The notes beneath the pieces are model-generated. The model made no database searches, was not told the origin of the DNA, and saw nothing but the letters and a program-made list of their open reading frames with translations. Positions 63,764 through 64,000 of a DNA stretch of 64,000 nucleotides are shown here, in pieces. The first letter of the stretch is position 1, and each line of letters begins with the position of its first letter. The translations under genes and the position numbers were made by a program. Source of the stretch: Warburgia ugandensis. Taxonomy: Eukaryota; Streptophyta; Magnoliopsida; Canellales; Canellaceae. The stretch is taken from the NCBI GenBank assembly GCA_035236585.1, contig CP141132.1:43589880-43653879 (forward strand). Reading direction: 5' to 3'.

Positions 63764-64000
63764 TTACTGTGAGGAGTGTTCCCACTTCTTATCACACAGA
63801 TCATCTCCACCCCCTAGCCGGTATGGGACTAACTCTTGTGTGTCCCGCCCTCGGACCATCTCAGCTCCCCTCACAAGGCCAAGCATCAAGCCATCTTAGC
63901 ATGGTAGCCATGAGGGCGGGACGCAGGAGAGTTAGTCCCATACTTGCTAGGGGGTGGAGATGATTTGGGTGATAAGGAGTGGGAACACTCCTCACAGTAA
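63764..64000. repeat. Inverted repeat ending the TRIM array
   Basis: Arm 63764-63852 and arm 63912-64000 are reverse complements, 89 bases each with about 8 differences by eye, around a 59-base spacer. The right arm is the start of a unit in the opposite orientation and touches the window edge. Confidence 0.88.

Larger units (their letters stand above)
62608..64000 (-). mobile_element. Tandem array of TRIM-like miniature LTR elements
   Basis: Units start at 62608, 62957, 63309 and 63658, so the periods are 349, 352 and 349 bases. On the minus strand each boundary reads GTGGGGTGTGTCA or similar, then AATGGTATCA(G/A)AGCC, an LTR end followed by a tRNA-iMet primer site. No coding capacity is seen. 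The likely split is about 273 bases of LTR and 77 of internal sequence, with purine-rich stretches such as ACGGGGGTG before the next LTR. This fits a TRIM multimer in which neighbours share LTRs. The array runs past the window edge. Confidence 0.75.

Noticed and set aside
62625-63963. Frames of 64-116 residues in the TRIM-like array
   Set aside because: They recur in each unit, on both strands and in overlapping frames. The units carry primer sites and no conserved protein.
62608-64000. Regular direct repeats as a CRISPR array or satellite
   Set aside because: The unit is about 350 bases with LTR-end and primer-site features. There are no short repeats with unique spacers, and four units with two subtypes fit TRIM multimers better than a simple satellite.

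Overview
The window looks like heterochromatic nuclear DNA of a flowering plant. It is AT-rich and is made almost entirely of nested Ty3/gypsy LTR retrotransposons, mostly of the Athila lineage, with one chromodomain-type (Tekay/Del-like) element. It also holds an Au-type SINE, a scrap of plastid rpoC2 and a tandem array of miniature LTR elements (TRIM-like). I found no host protein gene, rRNA, tRNA gene or CRISPR array. The species cannot be read from the sequence. All retroelements here look broken and are treated as fossils; I letter them A-free as B to H, J and Tekay.

Layout, left block (1-42465). The oldest visible layer is J, a plus-strand Athila, seen only as an RT/RNase H/integrase stretch at 41025-42465. 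F, a minus-strand Athila, sits in J. Its 5' LTR (37813-41024) carries an organelle-derived insert, and its leader (36564-37812) follows. E, a plus-strand Athila, sits in F. E begins left of the window and ends with its 3' LTR at 34395-36563. E was then hit three times: by D (minus, 636-6153) at the start of gag, by C (minus, 10795-20453, target duplication aggat) in the integrase region, and by B (plus, 21367-33127, target duplication aatat) in the 3' untranslated region. An Au-like SINE lies in the remaining E 3' region (33390-33564).

Layout, right block (42466-64000). G is a minus-strand Athila whose 3' LTR (42466-54507) is split by the Tekay-like element (44423-53903, target duplication cttct/cttcc). 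G's pol and gag run leftward through 54508-60444. H, another minus-strand Athila, entered G's gag, and only its 3' LTR (60445-62356) and 3' region are in the window. H's 3' region is broken by a TRIM-like array of about 350-bp units (62608-64000) that ends in an inverted copy.

Two related LTR families occur on the same Athila body plan: one beginning TGTTAAG (B, C, H) and one beginning TGATAAG (D, E, F, G). By eye, LTR pairs differ by about 7-8% in the Tekay-like element and about 11-12% in B and C. This agrees with Tekay being among the later arrivals. All elements share the leader, gag, tRNA-Asp type primer site and polypurine tract of Athila, which suggests repeated insertion of one family into its own copies.
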